Shown here one piece after another: positions 15,880-24,603 of a stretch of DNA of 64,000 nucleotides. This DNA comes from Streptomyces albireticuli. Its GTDB lineage: Bacteria > Actinomycetota > Actinomycetes > Streptomycetales > Streptomycetaceae. The notes under the pieces are model-generated. The model was not told the DNA's origin, did not search any database, and saw only the letters and a program-made list of their open reading frames with translations. The translations under genes and the position numbers were made by a program. Positions within the stretch are counted from its first letter, which is position 1. Every line of letters begins with the position of its first letter. The stretch lies in contig NZ_CP021744.1 of the NCBI RefSeq assembly GCF_002192455.1, positions 5,117,501 through 5,181,500 on the forward strand, written 5' to 3'.

Positions 15880-18000
15880 ATGGGCCGAGCGCGACTCGCC
15901 GCCCTGCACGGCGTCGCCACCTCCTACGAACCCTCGCCCGGTGACGGCGTGCCGGTGCCCGAGGACACCGTCGTCGCGGTCCTCGCCGCCCTCGGCGTCG
16001 ACGCCTCCACCCCCCGGTCCGTCCGGGACGCCCTGGAGGCCCACGCCCGGGCGGAGCGGAGCCGGCTGCTGCCGGCCACGGTGGTGCTCCGGTCGGAGCC
16101 CCCCGGCACGGCACCCGCGCCCGCGCCGCGCGCGCTCCCCGAAGGCACCGCCCTGCGCGTCGACACGGAGGACGGCGACAGCCTCCCCTGGACGCACGGC
16201 GACGCCGCCCCCGCGCTCCCGCTCGGCCGCCACCTGCTGTGCGCCCACGCCCCCGACGGCCGCACGGCCACCGCCTCCCTGATCGTCGCGCCCCGGCGGC
16301 TGCCCGCGCCTCCCGAGCGCGGTCACGGCTTCCTCGTGCAGCTGTACTCCCTGCTGTCCGCCCGCTCCTGGGGCATGGGCGACCTCGGCGACCTGGCGGA
16401 GCTCGCCGCCTGGTCCGGCCGCGCCTTCGGCTCCGACTTCGTGCAGGTCAACCCGCTGCACGCGGCCGTGCCGGGCAGCGGCCGCGCCCCCACCGACCCC
16501 TCGCCCTACCGGCCCTCCTCCCGGCGCTTCCCCGACCCCGTGCACCTGCGCGTCGAGGACGTCACCGAGTTCGCCTACCTGACCGGGGCCCACCGGGACC
16601 GCGCCGACCAGCTCCTGACCCGGGCCGCCGCCCTGCGCGACGCCGTCCTGACCAAAGGCGAGCTCATCGACCGGGACGCCGTCTGGGCCCTCAAGCGCCG
16701 CGCCCTGGAGCTCGTCCGCGCCGTCCCCATGGCCCCCGGCCGGCGGGCGGCCTACGACGCCTTCCTCACCGGCCAGGGCCAGGCGCTCGACGACCACTCC
16801 ACCTGGTGCGCCCTCGCCGAGGTGCACGGCCCCGACTGGCGGTCCTGGCCCGGCGGCCTGAAGGACCCCCGCTCCGCCCGCACCGCCCAGGCCCGCGGCG
16901 AGCTCCTCGACCGCGTCGACTTCCACTGCTGGCTCGCCTGGCTCACCGACCAGCAGCTGGCCGCCGCCCAGCGGGCCGCCCGGGAGGCGGGCATGCGCGT
17001 CGGCCTCGTCCACGACCTGGCCGTCGGCGTGCACCCCTCGGGCGCCGACGCCTGGGCCCAGCAGGACGCCTTCGCCGCCGGCATGTCCGTCGGCGCGCCC
17101 CCCGACGCCTTCAACTCCCGGGGCCAGGACTGGGGCCTGCCGCCCTGGCGCCCCGACGCCCTGGAGGCCACCGGCTACGGCCCGTACCGCGACCTCCTGC
17201 GCGCCCTGCTGCGGCACGCGGGCGCCCTGCGTGTCGACCACGTGATGGGCCTCTTCCGGCTGTGGTGGGTGCCGCAGGGCAGGGAGCCGGCCGAGGGCAC
17301 CTATGTCCGCTACGACCCGGAGGCCATGCTCGGCGTCCTCGCCCTGGAGGCCCACCGGGCGAACGCGGCCGTGGTCGGCGAGGACCTCGGCACGGTCGGG
17401 CCCGGCGTCCGCGAGGCGCTCGCCGAGCGCGGTGTGCTCGGCACCTCCGTCCTGTGGTTCGAGCGGGACTACGGACGGGCGGACGGCGGCCCGGCCGAGC
17501 CCCTGGAGCCCGCCCGCTGGCGCGCCGAGTGCCTGGCCACCGCCACCACCCACGACCTGCCGAGCACCGCCGCCCGGCTCACCGGCGACCACGTGGAGCT
17601 GCGCCACCGGCTGGGCCTGCTCGGCCGCCCGCTCGCCGAGGAGCAGCGCGAGGACGCCCGGGAGGTCGCGGAGTGGCTCGCCCTCTTCGGCCGGCTGGGC
17701 CTGCTCCCCGAGGGGCCGTACGACGAGGAGGCCGCGGTCCGGGCCGTCCACCGCTACCTCCTGATGACCCCCGCCCGGATGACCGGCGTCTGGCTCCCCG
17801 ACACGGTCGGGGACCGCCGCCCGCAGAACCTGCCGGGCACCTGGGACCAGTACCCGAACTGGCGGCTGCCCATCGCCGACGCCTCGGGGCGGCCCGTCTC
17901 CCTGGAGGAGCTGACCGTCTCGCCGCGGCTGCACGCGCTGATGGAGGCGGTCCGAGGCCGCGGCCGGGACGCCGGCGGGCCGCCCGCGGGGCGCCGATAG
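15880..18000 (+). CDS. malQ: 4-alpha-glucanotransferase (amylomaltase, GH77)
   Basis: Transfers alpha-1,4-glucan segments between maltodextrins in cytoplasmic maltose/glycogen metabolism. The 706-residue protein has the long actinobacterial N-terminal extension (about 145 residues) before the GH77 barrel. Catalytic residues are present: nucleophile Asp453 (LRVDHVMGL), acid/base Glu501 (VVGEDLGTV) and transition-state stabiliser Asp559 (TTHDLPS). NPLHAAVPGS and SPYRPSSRRF are further family signatures. The ATG abuts the stop of the 67-aa gene upstream. The last 16 residues are a low-complexity Gly/Arg tail. Confidence 0.96.
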   Translation: MGRARLAALHGVATSYEPSPGDGVPVPEDTVVAVLAALGVDASTPRSVRDALEAHARAERSRLLPATVVLRSEPPGTAPAPAPRALPEGTALRVDTEDGDSLPWTHGDAAPALPLGRHLLCAHAPDGRTATASLIVAPRRLPAPPERGHGFLVQLYSLLSARSWGMGDLGDLAELAAWSGRAFGSDFVQVNPLHAAVPGSGRAPTDPSPYRPSSRRFPDPVHLRVEDVTEFAYLTGAHRDRADQLLTRAAALRDAVLTKGELIDRDAVWALKRRALELVRAVPMAPGRRAAYDAFLTGQGQALDDHSTWCALAEVHGPDWRSWPGGLKDPRSARTAQARGELLDRVDFHCWLAWLTDQQLAAAQRAAREAGMRVGLVHDLAVGVHPSGADAWAQQDAFAAGMSVGAPPDAFNSRGQDWGLPPWRPDALEATGYGPYRDLLRALLRHAGALRVDHVMGLFRLWWVPQGREPAEGTYVRYDPEAMLGVLALEAHRANAAVVGEDLGTVGPGVREALAERGVLGTSVLWFERDYGRADGGPAEPLEPARWRAECLATATTHDLPSTAARLTGDHVELRHRLGLLGRPLAEEQREDAREVAEWLALFGRLGLLPEGPYDEEAAVRAVHRYLLMTPARMTGVWLPDTVGDRRPQNLPGTWDQYPNWRLPIADASGRPVSLEELTVSPRLHALMEAVRGRGRDAGGPPAGRR

Positions 18001-18047
18001 GCCACCCCGGGCGCGCGGTGCGCGCGGCTGTCCGATACGTTGAGCCC

Positions 18048-18323
18048 GTGAGCAATAAGGTCAACAAGAACGCCGTGCGTGCCGGTGCCATCGCCACCGG
18101 CACGATGCTGATGCTGCTGATGTCGTCCCCCGCGTTCGCGCTCACCCGCGACGACGGCGACGACCCGGGCCCGGGCATGAGCGTGATCAACACGCTCGGC
18201 CTCTACGTCGCCGCGCCGATCGTGCTGTTCCTGGTCATCACGGGCATCACCATGGTGGCCGCGCGTGGCTCGGACAACCCCGCCACGCACGCACACAACA
18301 CCCACCACCCGCGCACGCGCTGA
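18048..18323 (+). CDS. Small two-helix membrane protein (conserved hypothetical)
   Basis: 91-residue protein starting at GTG (MSNKVNKNAVRAG). The first hydrophobic segment (about 12-31, ending SSPAFA) could be a signal peptide or a helix. It is followed by an acidic linker (TRDDGDDPGPG) and a clear membrane helix (about 48-71; LGLYVAAPIVLFLVITGITMV). The C-terminal tail is His/Thr/Asn-rich (THAHNTHHPRTR) and could bind metal, though this is speculation. I recall similar small proteins in other streptomycetes; function unknown. Lies 47 bp after malQ. Confidence 0.75.
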   Translation: MSNKVNKNAVRAGAIATGTMLMLLMSSPAFALTRDDGDDPGPGMSVINTLGLYVAAPIVLFLVITGITMVAARGSDNPATHAHNTHHPRTR

Positions 18324-18352
18324 CACCGTTCGCCGCTGACACAAAGCCTTTC

Positions 18353-18394
18353 CGCCCGGCCCCCTCGATCCGTAAGGACCAGGGGCGCCGGGCG
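18353..18394 (+). terminator. Terminator-like hairpin after the small membrane protein
   Basis: Arms 18353-18365 and 18381-18394 pair with one bulged base (CGCCCGGC...GCCGGGCG). About 30 bp after the stop. Confidence 0.55.
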
Positions 18395-18553
18395 GCGCTG
18401 TTTCCGGCGGCCGCCGCCGGGTACCCGGCGCCGCCGGCCCGCCCCGCACCACACACCTGTGCGGTGTCCTCTCCGCGCCCGCCTCCGGGCGCGCGCTCCT
18501 GTGGGAGGGTGGCCGGGGAGACCCCATGGGCGTCGAAGCGGAGGGCCGTACCC

Positions 18554-19405
18554 ATGCCACCGAGAAGCAACCCGACCGCGCGCCAGGCCCGATTAGGCGC
18601 CGAGCTGCGGAAGCTGCGGGAGGCGGCCGGGATGTCCGCGGGGGAGGCCGGCGCCCTGCTCGGCGGCGGCGCGGCGGGCATCGGCCACATCGAGGCCGGG
18701 CGCTGGGGCGTGAGCGCCGAGCGGGTGCGCCGCCTCGCCGCGCACTACAAGGCGGGCGACGAACGGCTGGTCGGCGAGTTGTGCGGGATGGCCGAGGAGC
18801 GCGGGCGCGGCTGGTGGGAGGAGTTCCGGGGCGTCCTGTCGCCCGGCTTCCTCGACGTCTCGGAGCTGGAGCACCACGCCACCGCCCTGCGGCTGATGCA
18901 GGTCACCCATGTGCCGGGCATCCTCCAGACGGAGGGTTACGCCCGGGTGGTCTTCGCCAGCGCGCGGCCGAGGCTTCCGGAACGGGAGTTGCGCGCCCGC
19001 GTCGCGCACCGCGTCGGCCGCCGGCGGGTGTTCGCGCGGACCCCGGCGCCGGAGACGGAGGTGGTGGTCCACGAGGCCGCCCTGCGGATGCGCTACGGCG
19101 GCCGCGCCGTCCAGCGGGAGCAGCTGGAGTTCCTCATGGAGGCCGCGCGGTGGCCGCACGTCACCCTGCGGGTCCTCCCCTTCGACATGGACGACCTCAT
19201 CGGCACCGCCCAGTCGATGCTGTACGCGGTGGGCCCCGTACCGCAGTTGGACACCGTGCAGATCGACAGCGCCTTCGGCGGCGGGTTCGTCGACGCGTAC
19301 GCCCTGGTGACCATGTACCGCGAGCTGTTCGACTCCCTGGCGCGGAGTGCCCTGCGGCCGGAGGAGTCGCGGAAGCTGATCCACCGCGTCACCCAGGAGT
19401 TGTGA
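18554..19405 (+). CDS. XRE-type helix-turn-helix regulator with DUF5753 domain
   Basis: 283-residue regulator. The N-terminal XRE HTH (about residues 8-65: RLGAELRKLREAAGMSAGEAGALL, then IGHIEAGRWGVS) is followed by DUF5753 (about 95-275; TALRLMQVTHVPGILQTEGYAR, VVVHEAALRMRYGG, LRVLPFDMDD). Streptomyces carry dozens of these. They are normally paired with a small DUF397 protein, and some pairs govern development and antibiotic production. No DUF397 gene is next to this one. Start chosen at ATG 18554 with GCGGAGGG upstream rather than the longer frame from 18464. Confidence 0.9.
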   Translation: MPPRSNPTARQARLGAELRKLREAAGMSAGEAGALLGGGAAGIGHIEAGRWGVSAERVRRLAAHYKAGDERLVGELCGMAEERGRGWWEEFRGVLSPGFLDVSELEHHATALRLMQVTHVPGILQTEGYARVVFASARPRLPERELRARVAHRVGRRRVFARTPAPETEVVVHEAALRMRYGGRAVQREQLEFLMEAARWPHVTLRVLPFDMDDLIGTAQSMLYAVGPVPQLDTVQIDSAFGGGFVDAYALVTMYRELFDSLARSALRPEESRKLIHRVTQEL

Positions 19406-19699
19406 GCCTCAGGGGCTGTGCGCCTCAGGCGCGGGAAGCCCAGCGGACGGGAAAGTTCCGTATCACGTCCCTTGTCCTTATATATACGGCCGCGCACATA
19501 CGGCCGCCGACTCCGCTCGGTGAGCGGCCACCTCGCCCGAACGGGTGAACCCCCGGCCCCCGGGCCCGCCGCGCGCGGGTGCGGGGGCCGCGTGGCACCG
19601 GCTGTGACCAGGGATGTTTGGCGTTTACGGTCCGCTTAACCTACGGTGTCGTAACCTACGGAGCCGTAAGTAAGATCGTCCCCCCATCAGGAGCTGTCT
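19406..19699. other. Intergenic region upstream of the desaturase gene
   Basis: About 294 bp. The left part has a relatively A+T-rich stretch (near 19470-19500, TCCTTATATATACGG) and no gene. The right end holds the TACGG-type palindromes described separately. Presumably the desaturase promoter lies around 19600-19680. Confidence 0.5.
19637..19672. promoter_or_regulatory. Cluster of TACGG inverted repeats, candidate TetR-type operator of the desaturase
   Basis: Two overlapping direct repeats of (G)TAACCTACGG lie at 19637-19646 and 19651-19661. The second is part of the perfect inverted repeat TACGG-AG-CCGTA (19657-19668). The first includes TACG-GTGT-CGTA (19642-19653). A further TTACGG lies at 19625. 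Position 28-60 bp before the desaturase start suits a repressor of fatty-acid desaturation. Confidence 0.65.
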
Positions 19700-20674
19700 G
19701 TGACCATCGCCCCCCTCCGTCACCACGCTCGGGCCGTATGGAGCGACAGCCGCCTGCTGTACGCGCTGGAAGAGGTCGTCGAGGAAGAGCTCAACCGGCA
19801 CCTCAAGATCGCCAAGGAGTGGATGCCGCACGAGTACGTGCCCTGGAGCGACGGGCGCGACTTCGACGGGGTGATGGGCGGCGAGGCCTGGGCGCCGGAG
19901 CAGTCCAAGGTGACCGACATCGGGCGCACCGCCCTCGTCGTCAACCTGCTGACCGAGGACAACCTCCCCAGCTACCACCACGAGATCGCGTCCCTCTTCG
20001 GGCGCGACGGCGCCTGGGGCACCTGGGTGCACCGCTGGACGGCGGAGGAGGGCCGGCACGGCATCGTCATGCGGGACTACCTGCTGACGTCGCGCGCCGT
20101 GGACCCGGTGGCGCTGGAGCGGTTCCGGATGCAGCACATGTCCGAGGGCTTCGAGTCCGACAACCGGCACAGCATGCTGCACTCGGTCGCCTACGTGGCC
20201 TTCCAGGAGCTGGCCACCCGGATCTCGCACCGGAACACCGGCAAGCACTCCGGCGACCCGGTCTGCGAGCGCATGCTCGCCCGGATCGCCACGGACGAGA
20301 ACCTGCACATGGTCTTCTACCGCAATCTGCTGGGGAAGGCCTTCGAGCTGGCGCCCGACCAGACCATGACCGCGGTGCGCGACGTCGTCGTCGGCTTCCG
20401 GATGCCCGGCCACGGCATCCCCGGCTTCGAGCGGGCCGCGGCCCAGATGGCCATCGGCGGGATCTACAACCTCCGCATCCACCACGACGACGTGCTCCAG
20501 CCCGTCCTCCGCTTCCTCAAGGTCCTGGAGATCACCGGTCTGGGCCCGGACGGCCTGCGCGCCCAGGAGGAGCTCGGCCTGTTCATGAACGGCCTGGACG
20601 GCGAGGCGACCCGGTTCGACGAGCGCCGCGAGGCCCTGCTGGCCCGCCGCCGGGCGCGGGCCGGGAAGGCCTGA
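19700..20674 (+). CDS. Acyl-ACP (stearoyl-type) desaturase, soluble di-iron enzyme
   Basis: Introduces a double bond into acyl-ACP using a carboxylate-bridged di-iron centre and O2; ferritin-like fold. The 324-residue protein shows the expected ligands: Glu86, Glu117 and His120 (AEEGRHG), Glu170, and Glu200 and His203 (TDENLHM). It resembles the plant-type soluble desaturases and mycobacterial DesA1/DesA2. Start at GTG 19700 with AGGAGC upstream. A perfect terminator follows. The operator-like repeats immediately upstream suggest regulation by a lipid-sensing repressor. Confidence 0.93.
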   Translation: MTIAPLRHHARAVWSDSRLLYALEEVVEEELNRHLKIAKEWMPHEYVPWSDGRDFDGVMGGEAWAPEQSKVTDIGRTALVVNLLTEDNLPSYHHEIASLFGRDGAWGTWVHRWTAEEGRHGIVMRDYLLTSRAVDPVALERFRMQHMSEGFESDNRHSMLHSVAYVAFQELATRISHRNTGKHSGDPVCERMLARIATDENLHMVFYRNLLGKAFELAPDQTMTAVRDVVVGFRMPGHGIPGFERAAAQMAIGGIYNLRIHHDDVLQPVLRFLKVLEITGLGPDGLRAQEELGLFMNGLDGEATRFDERREALLARRRARAGKA

Positions 20675-20694
20675 CCCACCCGGGACGGAAGACA

Positions 20695-20732
20695 GGGGTG
20701 CCCCCGGCCGTGGGAACGGCCGGGGGCACCCC
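20695..20732. terminator. Bidirectional terminator between desaturase and pepN
   Basis: Perfect 17-bp inverted repeat with a GGGA loop, between convergent stop codons at 20674 and 20752. Confidence 0.92.
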
Positions 20733-20751
20733 CGTTGTGTCAGGAGGGGCG

Positions 20752-23319
20752 TCAGGCCGCGGCCGCGTCCGCCGCCTGGGCCTTCAGAGCGCGCTCCACG
20801 CCCGCGCGGGCCTCCGTCACCAGCCGGCGCAGGGCCGCGTTCGGCTCGGCCGAGGCCAGCCAGGCGTCCGTGGCGTCCAGCGTCTCCTGGGAGACCAGCA
20901 GCGACGGGTAGAGGCCCACCGCGACCTGCTGGGCGATCTCGTGGCTGCGGGACTCCCAGATCGACTTCACGACGGCGAAGTACTTCTCCGCGTACGGGGC
21001 GAGCAGCTCGCGCTGGTCGGCCTGGACGAAGCCGCCGATGACGGCCTCCTGCACCGCGTTCGGCAGGTCACCGGACTCGACGACGGCCTTCCACGCCTCG
21101 GCCTTGGCGTCGGCGGTCGGCCGCGCGGCCCGCGCGGAGGCGGCGTACCGCTCGCCCGCGGAGGTCTTGTCGCGCTCCAGCTCGGCCGCGACGGCCGCCT
21201 CGTCCGCGCGGCCGGTCGCCGCGAGGCGGGCCAGCAGCGACCAGCGCAGGTCGGTGTCCACGGCCAGGCCCTCGACCGTCTCCGTGCCGTCGAGGAGCGC
21301 CGCCAGCAGGTCGAGCTGCTCCTCCGTGCGGGCCGTGGCCGCGAAGGCGCGCGCCCAGGCCAGCTGGTGGTCGCTGCCCGGCTCGGCCGCGCGCAGCTGC
21401 GCGAGCGTCGCCTCGGTCCACCGCGCGAGACCGGTCTCGCGCCAGTCGGGGGCCGCGTAGAGGTCCAGGGCGAGCTTCGCCTGCCGCTGGAGGGACTGCA
21501 CGACGCCGATGTCCGACTCCTTGGCGACGCCCGAGAGGACGAGCGCGAGGTAGTCGCGGGTGGCCAGCTCGCCGTCGCGGGTCATGTCCCAGGCCGAGGC
21601 CCAGCACAGGGCGCGCGGCAGCGACGCCTCGAAGTCACCCAGGTGCGCGGTGACGACCCGCAGCGACTCCTCGTCCAGGCGCACCTTGGCGTACGACAGG
21701 TCGTCGTCGTTGAGCAGGACGACCGCCGGGCGCTTGCGGCCGACGAGCTCCTCGACGGCCGTCAGCTCGCCGTCGACGTCCAGCTCGACGCGGTCCGTGC
21801 GGACGAGCTTGCCGTCCTGGAGCTCGTAGAGGCCGACGGCGATGCGGTGCGGGCGCAGCGTCGGCTCGCCCTTGGCGCCGGCGGGCAGCGCCGGGGCCTC
21901 CTGCTTGACGGCGAAGGACGTGATGACGCCCTCCGCGTCGACCTCGATCTCCGGGCGCAGGATGTTGATGCCGGCCGTCTCCAGCCACGCCTTCGACCAG
22001 GTCTTCAGGTCGCGACCGGAGGTGTCCTCCAGCGCGCCCAGCAGGTCGGTCAGGCGGGTGTTGCCGAAGGCGTGCGCCTTGAAGTAGGTCTGGACGCCCC
22101 GGAAGAAGGCCTCCTCGCCCACGTAGGCGACGAGCTGCTTGAGGACCGACGCGCCCTTGGCGTAGGTGATGCCGTCGAAGTTGACGAGCACGTCGTCGAG
22201 GTCGCGGATCTCCGCCATGATCGGGTGGGTCGACGGCAGCTGGTCCTGCCGGTAGGCCCAGGTCTTCATGGAGTTGGCGAAGGTGGTCCAGGAGTGGGGC
22301 CACTTCGAACCCGGGGCCGCCGCCTGGCAGGCGATGGAGGTGTAGGTGGCGAACGACTCGTTCAGCCACAGGTCGTTCCACCACTCCATGGTGACCAGGT
22401 CGCCGAACCACATGTGGGCCAGCTCGTGGAGGATGGTCTCGGCCCGCGTCTCGTAGGCCGCGTCCGTCACCTTCGACCGGAAGACGTACTGGTCGCGGAT
22501 GGTGACCGCGCCGGCGTTCTCCATCGCGCCCGCGTTGAACTCCGGCACGAACAGCTGGTCGTACTTGGGGAAGGGGTAGTCGTAGGCGAACTTCTCCTCG
22601 AACCACTCGAAGCCCTGCCGCGTCACCTCGAAGATCGCGTCGGCGTCGAGGAACTCCGCCAGCGAGGGGCGGCAGTAGATGCCCAGCGGGATGCTGCGGC
22701 CGTCCTTCTCGTAAGAGCTGTGCACGCTGTGGTAGGGGCCGGCGATCAGCGCGGTGATGTAGGTGGAGATGCGCTGGGTCGGCTCGAAGCGCCAGACGTT
22801 GTCGGCCGGGCGCTCGGGCGTGGGCGAGTTGGAGATGACCGTCCAGCCCTCCGGCGCCTTCACGGTGAACCGGAACGTCGCCTTCAGGTCGGGCTGCTCG
22901 AACGAGGCGAAGACGCGCCGCGCGTCCGGCACCTCGAACTGCGTGTAGAGGTAGGCCTGCTGGTCGACCGGGTCGACGAAGCGGTGCAGACCCTCACCCG
23001 TATTGGTGTACGCGCAGTCCGCGACGACCCTCAGTTCGTTGCGTCCGGGCAGCAGACCGGGCAGCGTGATGCGGCTGTCCTGGAACACCTCGGCGGCGTC
23101 CAGGGCGGTGCCGTTCAGCACGACCTCGTGCACGGTGGGCGCCACCAGGTCGATGAAGGACTCGGCCGCCTCGGCCGCCTCGAACCGCACCACGGTCTCG
23201 GAGCGGTACGTGCCGCCCTTCTGGGCGCCGGAGAGATCGAGGTCGATCTCGTAGGAGTCGACGGTGAGCAGGCGCGCGCGCCGCTGCGCCTCTTCGCGGG
23301 TCAGGTTCGTTCCAGGCAC
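20752..23319 (-). CDS. pepN: Aminopeptidase N (M1 zinc metallopeptidase), copy 1
   Basis: Cytoplasmic zinc aminopeptidase that removes N-terminal residues from peptides. 855 residues, the usual actinobacterial PepN size. The exopeptidase signature GAMEN is at 264-268, the zinc site HELAH at 298-302 with Glu321 in WLNESFA, and the ERAP1-like helical C-terminal domain occupies about 520-850. I used the GTG start (VPGTNLTREEAQRR) because AAGGAG precedes it; an overlapping ATG is in another frame. A second paralogue lies at 32772-35369. It ends 20 bp from a shared terminator. Confidence 0.96.
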   Translation of the reverse strand: MPGTNLTREEAQRRARLLTVDSYEIDLDLSGAQKGGTYRSETVVRFEAAEAAESFIDLVAPTVHEVVLNGTALDAAEVFQDSRITLPGLLPGRNELRVVADCAYTNTGEGLHRFVDPVDQQAYLYTQFEVPDARRVFASFEQPDLKATFRFTVKAPEGWTVISNSPTPERPADNVWRFEPTQRISTYITALIAGPYHSVHSSYEKDGRSIPLGIYCRPSLAEFLDADAIFEVTRQGFEWFEEKFAYDYPFPKYDQLFVPEFNAGAMENAGAVTIRDQYVFRSKVTDAAYETRAETILHELAHMWFGDLVTMEWWNDLWLNESFATYTSIACQAAAPGSKWPHSWTTFANSMKTWAYRQDQLPSTHPIMAEIRDLDDVLVNFDGITYAKGASVLKQLVAYVGEEAFFRGVQTYFKAHAFGNTRLTDLLGALEDTSGRDLKTWSKAWLETAGINILRPEIEVDAEGVITSFAVKQEAPALPAGAKGEPTLRPHRIAVGLYELQDGKLVRTDRVELDVDGELTAVEELVGRKRPAVVLLNDDDLSYAKVRLDEESLRVVTAHLGDFEASLPRALCWASAWDMTRDGELATRDYLALVLSGVAKESDIGVVQSLQRQAKLALDLYAAPDWRETGLARWTEATLAQLRAAEPGSDHQLAWARAFAATARTEEQLDLLAALLDGTETVEGLAVDTDLRWSLLARLAATGRADEAAVAAELERDKTSAGERYAASARAARPTADAKAEAWKAVVESGDLPNAVQEAVIGGFVQADQRELLAPYAEKYFAVVKSIWESRSHEIAQQVAVGLYPSLLVSQETLDATDAWLASAEPNAALRRLVTEARAGVERALKAQAADAAAA

Positions 23320-23400
23320 CTGGGCATCTCCTTGACATCGTGACTTTCCGGCCATCCTTCCACGGCGGCCGGACGGGTGTGGATCAACGGGTGGCGGGGA

Positions 23401-24573
23401 TCAGCGGCGGAGCGCACACGTCCAGGGACCGTCCGCTTCGATCTTGAGCAGGCCGGGGCCGGGCAGCGGGGCGCCGACCTCGATCCGGCCGATCTCGTTG
23501 ACGAGCAGGTCGCCCCAGCCGTCCGGGTCGTGCGGGAGGTGTTCGACCGCGAAGTTGCTCTCGCCGCGGTGGGCGAAGGAGCCGACGCCCTCGCCGCCGT
23601 GGTGGACCAGGACATCGGGGCCGTGGCCCTCGACGGGGGTGGTGGTCAGCTGCCGGGCGGCGTCGACGGGGAGCACGGCGAGGGTCCAGGCCCGCTCGGC
23701 CTCGATCCGCAGGGTCAGCGGCCGGTCCTCGGGGACCTGGGCGAGGGTGCGGCCGCGGAGAGGGGCGTCGCCGTAGTAGAAGAGCAGGGAGTTGTCGGTG
23801 CGGCCGTAGGTGTCGCAGTCCGAGACGCCTACGGTGACGTTGTCGCGCGTCTCCATCTGGAGGAGGACCGTGCCCGCCGGCAGCGTCCGGTCGAAGGTGA
23901 CGGTCTCGTTGCCGCGGCCGTGGCGCACCACGGGCGCGAAGGACGGGTAGCGCGGCGCCTCGGCGACGGGCGGCGCGAAGCTCGGGAGGTGCTGGGGCAC
24001 GGGCGGCGCGGCGGGCGGCCGCGGCACGGCGTCCCGCGGCTCGTCGCCGTCCACGACGATGCCGAAGTCCGTCGCGAGCCCGGCCAGCCCGGAGGCGTAG
24101 CCCTGCCCGACCGCCCGGAACTTCCAGCCGCCCGCGCGCCGGTAGAACTCGCCGAAGACGAAGGCCGTCTCGGTGGTCGCGTCCCCGACGGGGAAGTGGG
24201 CGACCGCGGCGCCGGCTGCGGTCGCGACCCGGATGTCCAGGCCGGGCACCCGCCCGAAGGTGCCGCCGTCCGCCGAGGCCGCGACGACGATCCGCTCGAC
24301 GCCGGGCTCCACCAGGGCCGGGTCCAGGGCCAGCCGGTCGGCCCGGACGCCGGCCGTGCCGTCCGACTTGCCCAGGTGGCGCACCGCGCCCGACGGGTGC
24401 GCGGGCTGGTTGTAGAAGACGAGGTCGGCGTCGCCGCGGACCTTGCCGGTCGCGTCGAGGAGCAGTGCGGAGAGATCCACGTCGGGCACCCCGGCGTCGG
24501 CGCGCCAGCCGACGGCGATGTGCAGGGGCTCGACGGGGACGGGCAGATTGGCGCCCTTCGCTATCCGGGTCAT
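23401..24573 (-). CDS. TerD-family stress/tellurium-resistance protein with an extra C-terminal domain
   Basis: 390-residue protein. The first ~185 residues are a TerD domain, a calcium-binding beta-sandwich (ADAGVPDVDLSALLLDATGKV, DADLVFYNQP, TETAFVFGEFYRR, WKFRAVGQGYASGL). A Pro-rich linker at ~195-225 leads to a second beta-rich domain (TFDRTLPAGTVLLQMET, LTLRIEAERAWTLAVL, EADGPWTCALRR) that I cannot name with confidence. TerD proteins are linked to tellurite, phage and membrane stress responses. No other ter genes are adjacent. Start at ATG 24573; the longer upstream frame is a shadow of the opposite-strand gene. Confidence 0.88.
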   Translation of the reverse strand: MTRIAKGANLPVPVEPLHIAVGWRADAGVPDVDLSALLLDATGKVRGDADLVFYNQPAHPSGAVRHLGKSDGTAGVRADRLALDPALVEPGVERIVVAASADGGTFGRVPGLDIRVATAAGAAVAHFPVGDATTETAFVFGEFYRRAGGWKFRAVGQGYASGLAGLATDFGIVVDGDEPRDAVPRPPAAPPVPQHLPSFAPPVAEAPRYPSFAPVVRHGRGNETVTFDRTLPAGTVLLQMETRDNVTVGVSDCDTYGRTDNSLLFYYGDAPLRGRTLAQVPEDRPLTLRIEAERAWTLAVLPVDAARQLTTTPVEGHGPDVLVHHGGEGVGSFAHRGESNFAVEHLPHDPDGWGDLLVNEIGRIEVGAPLPGPGLLKIEADGPWTCALRR

Positions 24574-24603
24574 GATCGAACTCTGCCATCGAAATGGAGC
24601 ACG

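Noticed and set aside
15477..15920. 147-codon minus-strand frame overlapping the malQ leader
   Set aside because: Antisense shadow of the LTSEPPL repeats; no ribosome site and overlaps a well-supported plus-strand gene.
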